Below, piece by piece: positions 4,137-6,562 of a DNA stretch of 6,562 nt (position 1 is its first letter; each line of letters begins with the position of its first letter). Source of the DNA: Nitrosopumilales archaeon. Lineage in GTDB: Archaea > Thermoproteota > Nitrososphaeria > Nitrososphaerales > Nitrososphaeraceae. The DNA is taken from assembly GCA_009665115.1 (NCBI GenBank), contig WJXE01000109.1, positions 1-6,562 of the forward strand. Reading direction: 5' to 3'. Made by a program: the position numbers and the translations under genes. The notes below the pieces were generated by a model. That model did not search any database. It saw only the letters and a list, made by a program, of their open reading frames with translations, and had not been told where the DNA came from.

Positions 4137-6107
4137 TCACGCCGATGCGGATGGGCTAGCGTCGGAGCTATTGACCTTCATCAACAAATATTCTAGCTTC
4201 TGCTGCAACATTGAATTAATTTTATGGCCGTCTGCTCTTCCTCTAAGCAGTGCCATGCTTTTACCCATGAGTATTCCAACTGCCCCGAGTCGTTTTTCAA
4301 TAATTATAGACATATTCTCTTTTAGAATCTTCTCAATAGCTGTGTCCAATTCTTGATCACTTATTGCTATTATGCCGAGTGCCATTTTGGCTTCTTCGAC
4401 TGTTTCAGCCTCTTTTTTCATCAGTTTTTCGAAAATTGAGATAACAGATTCTTTAGCGATCGTGCCATTATCAAGTCTTTTGAAAACGTCAATAAGGATT
4501 TCATCCGTTATAACTGCTGGATCCAATCCGCGTCGTTCCAGATTAATTAGGTCTTCTGTAAGTTTTGATGCAATAAATGTTGGACGTACCTCTTTCACCG
4601 ACCCGGCAATTTCCTCAAAAATGCCGAAATAATCAGAATCGAAGATTTGCTCTGCAAGTTTTTTGTTCAGGCTGTATTTCTTGGCCAGGGAATTTAAGAT
4701 TTCGTCCATTGATTTGGGGACATTTTCAGAAAGGGAAGCTATTCTTGAACTGTTGATTGGAATCGACGGAACGTCAGTTTCGGGATACATCCTTGCCGCG
4801 CCCGGTCTTGGTCTACTGAATACTGTTTTGCCCTCAAACGTAGCAGCGCGTGTTTCTGGCGGAACACCATTCAACGCCATCTTTAATCTCTGAATTATGG
4901 CTTCTATTGCAAAATCAACCTTAAAGTTTTGACCACCAACGATTACGAATGCATCCATTTCGACATCCATACGCAGTTTATTTTTTATTGCCTGAACTTC
5001 TTCGCTGCTGATACCATACCTTGGTAACTCATCAGAATGAAATACGCCTCCCAGTCCATAAAATCTAACCAACTCACTTAGTTGCTTTCCTAAACGTATA
5101 TCCGGATATGGTTCAAATCCTATCATACCTCCAAAACCCCTTACCCTGATTGCCTTGAAAATGCTATTATTTTCTTGGAGTGAATTTATCACCACTTTCG
5201 AAGGAGACTTCATTAAAATGTCGGTTACATCTTCAATCCTGTCACCAATTTCTTTTTCAACATCTTTCCTATCTCTTAGTTTTTGGGCAATTGTAATCAA
5301 ACCGTGCTGTCTGAGCATTTCATATTGTATTACTTTTACAAGTTGGTCCAATCGCTGTACACCCTTTACTTCAACAACAGCTCCGTTATCTATGGAAATA
5401 TTAACATCCTGTCTTATGCTTCCAAGTCCTCGTGCCACTCTCTTACTTACGCGTAATAGCCTGCCGAGGGACAGTGCAATCCGCATTATTTCCTCAGGCG
5501 TGCCAGTCACCGGCTCGAGTGCAATTTCAACTAGTGGCACCCCTAATCTGTCCAGTCCGTACTCCTTAATTGTACCGTCGTCTGAAATCAATTTGGCCGC
5601 ATCCTCTTCAAGACATATACTTTGCACTTTCACTCTTTTTTCATTAACGTCAAGGTACCCACCATTGGCAACTAGAATTGTTCGCTGAAACCCGCCTGTA
5701 TTTGAGCCATCAATTACGAATTTACGCATAACATGCAACTCATCGCCAATATCCGAATGAAGGGCTAGGGAAATTATCAGTGCAGTTTCGAGCGAGCCGT
5801 TGTCAACATCGTGTGGTGGTTCCTCGTCGGCCTCTACTAAGCAACTAGAAGTTGCTGATGCGTAATACTTTATCGTACGCATCTTTTTGAATTCGAACAG
5901 TGCGGCAGGATCATACGAGCCCAATTCGCTCTGTGTTGGTCGCAATTTACGAACGAAGGTCGCGCCATACTTTTCAATCTCTTTAGATCTACAACTACAA
6001 AATAGTTTGCCGTTGGTTGCTAACTGCTGGTGAATTTCAATCCCGACTTTAAGATTAATGACTACCGGATCTATCGTCAAAGTTAAGTCCAAATTTGGAC
6101 TGGACAT
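4137..6107 (-). CDS. gatE: Glutamyl-tRNA(Gln) amidotransferase subunit E
   Basis: A 656-residue tRNA-binding and kinase subunit of the archaeal GatDE amidotransferase. It phosphorylates the glutamate on misacylated Glu-tRNA(Gln) and amidates it with ammonia from GatD, in the cytoplasm. The cradle domain (about 17-275) opens with GIEIHQQL (22-29) and carries KLFCSC (Cys37, Cys39), Cys89 next to EADEEPP, SICLEEDAAK (163-172), DRLGVPLVEI (186-195) and RQDVNIS (232-238). An AspRS-like GAD insertion (about 276-420, around GFGGMIGFEPYPDIRLG) separates GatE from the GatB of bacterial GatCAB. Then come SRPRPGAARMYPETDVPSIPI (431-451), a helical domain, and a YqeY-like tail (about 540-640) with the loop GILMGKSMALLRGRADG. 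It is slightly longer than typical relatives owing to a short N-terminal extension and a Ser/Ala tail. ATG 6107 lies 16 nt after the gatD stop, with AGGTAGG upstream, so the two are co-transcribed. Confidence 0.97.
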   Translation of the reverse strand: MSSPNLDLTLTIDPVVINLKVGIEIHQQLATNGKLFCSCRSKEIEKYGATFVRKLRPTQSELGSYDPAALFEFKKMRTIKYYASATSSCLVEADEEPPHDVDNGSLETALIISLALHSDIGDELHVMRKFVIDGSNTGGFQRTILVANGGYLDVNEKRVKVQSICLEEDAAKLISDDGTIKEYGLDRLGVPLVEIALEPVTGTPEEIMRIALSLGRLLRVSKRVARGLGSIRQDVNISIDNGAVVEVKGVQRLDQLVKVIQYEMLRQHGLITIAQKLRDRKDVEKEIGDRIEDVTDILMKSPSKVVINSLQENNSIFKAIRVRGFGGMIGFEPYPDIRLGKQLSELVRFYGLGGVFHSDELPRYGISSEEVQAIKNKLRMDVEMDAFVIVGGQNFKVDFAIEAIIQRLKMALNGVPPETRAATFEGKTVFSRPRPGAARMYPETDVPSIPINSSRIASLSENVPKSMDEILNSLAKKYSLNKKLAEQIFDSDYFGIFEEIAGSVKEVRPTFIASKLTEDLINLERRGLDPAVITDEILIDVFKRLDNGTIAKESVISIFEKLMKKEAETVEEAKMALGIIAISDQELDTAIEKILKENMSIIIEKRLGAVGILMGKSMALLRGRADGHKINSMLQQKLEYLLMKVNSSDASPSASA

Positions 6108-6123
6108 CTTTTAAGCCTACCTA

Positions 6124-6562
6124 TCAGATAGGTATGGAGATCGATATTTCATTTGCAATATTTTCCTGCATCAATTTCGTGGCGGATTTAGCGTCTTTAC
6201 TGTTTGCGAGGGCCCACATTGCTTTTACGGTAGCAGTCTCTGCCATCATGTCTGATAACGGGATTACGCCAATATCCAGCAGATCCCTACCAGTCTCGTA
6301 TACAGTCATTCTCGTCCTTCCCCATATACATTGCGAAGTCATGAAGATCAGTGTGCCTGATTCTACTGCATTTCGGATTTGTGGAAAGCAATCTTTACTA
6401 ACATGCCCAAGGCCCGTTCCTTCAAGGATAATAGCCTTGTAACCTGCTGCCACCGCATGAGATATGAACTCCGGATTAAATCCAGGATAGTATTTTAGTA
6501 GTACAGCTCTTCTGTCAAAGTCCGGTCTAACTACAAGGCCATTAGTATTATTATTACGCTTC
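6124..6562 (-). CDS. gatD: Glutamyl-tRNA(Gln) amidotransferase subunit D, C-terminal part
   Basis: The last 145 residues of GatD, the L-asparaginase-like subunit that releases ammonia from a donor amide and passes it to GatE. The frame is open to the window edge, so the N-terminal part (family length about 420-440) with the first catalytic threonine and the Thr-Asp pair lies outside. Visible hallmarks are VLLKYYPGFNPEFI (the conserved C-domain entry; its Lys is in the position of the catalytic lysine of the family), AIILEGTGLGHVS, LIFMTSQCIWGR, TVYETGRDLLDIGVIPLSDM and ETATVKAMWALA. An internal GTG at 6453 lies in the middle of this domain and is not the start. The gene ends at TGA 6124, 16 nt before gatE, forming the standard archaeal gatDE operon. 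Any promoter is outside the window. Confidence 0.96.
   Translation of the reverse strand, partial: KRNNNTNGLVVRPDFDRRAVLLKYYPGFNPEFISHAVAAGYKAIILEGTGLGHVSKDCFPQIRNAVESGTLIFMTSQCIWGRTRMTVYETGRDLLDIGVIPLSDMMAETATVKAMWALANSKDAKSATKLMQENIANEISISIPI

Noticed and set aside
5155..5688. Plus-strand 177-residue frame inside gatE
   Set aside because: Opposite-strand shadow of gatE; Ser/Thr/Leu-rich low-complexity translation with no motif.
6095..6442. Plus-strand frame opposite the gatD end
   Set aside because: Shadow of gatD, whose conserved motifs are clear on the minus strand.

Overview
The window looks like chromosomal DNA from an ammonia-oxidising archaeon (Thaumarchaeota/Nitrososphaeria, probably a Nitrososphaerales-type lineage). 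Four things point there: the archaea-only GatD-GatE pair, a membrane-anchored cupredoxin with the amicyanin-like C-x2-H-x2-M copper loop, a half-length four-helix heme A synthase, and a very small ArnR1-like winged-helix protein. TATA-like boxes about 25 bp upstream of start codons, with almost no leader, also fit archaeal transcription. The lineage is inferred from gene content only.

Layout. Positions 1-393 hold no convincing gene, only a GC-rich structured patch. Positions 394-639 (minus) encode a winged-helix DNA-binding protein starting at TTG. Positions 640-1698 are about 1 kb of AT-rich DNA with several inverted repeats and no convincing gene. Positions 1699-2010 (minus) encode an acidic helical protein of unknown function with a well-placed TATA box. 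Positions 2011-2370 separate it from the divergent cupredoxin gene (2384-3103, plus). That gene converges on ctaA (3210-3659, minus) with a hairpin/T-run between them. Upstream of ctaA, on the plus strand, lies a short gene apparently broken by a one-base change in an A6 run (3708-3894); the two divergent starts share one AT-rich promoter box. The right third (4137-6562, minus) is the gatD-gatE operon, with gatD running off the window end.

How the genes fit together. GatD and GatE form the archaeal amidotransferase that turns Glu-tRNA(Gln) into Gln-tRNA(Gln). The cupredoxin is a plausible electron carrier outside the membrane. CtaA makes heme A for an A-type heme-copper terminal oxidase. These two neighbours therefore suit the copper-based respiratory chain of ammonia-oxidising archaea, although they are convergent and not co-transcribed. 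No CRISPR array, tRNA, rRNA, transposase or complete mobile element was found. The least explained items are the broken small gene next to ctaA and the structured ~1 kb intergenic region.
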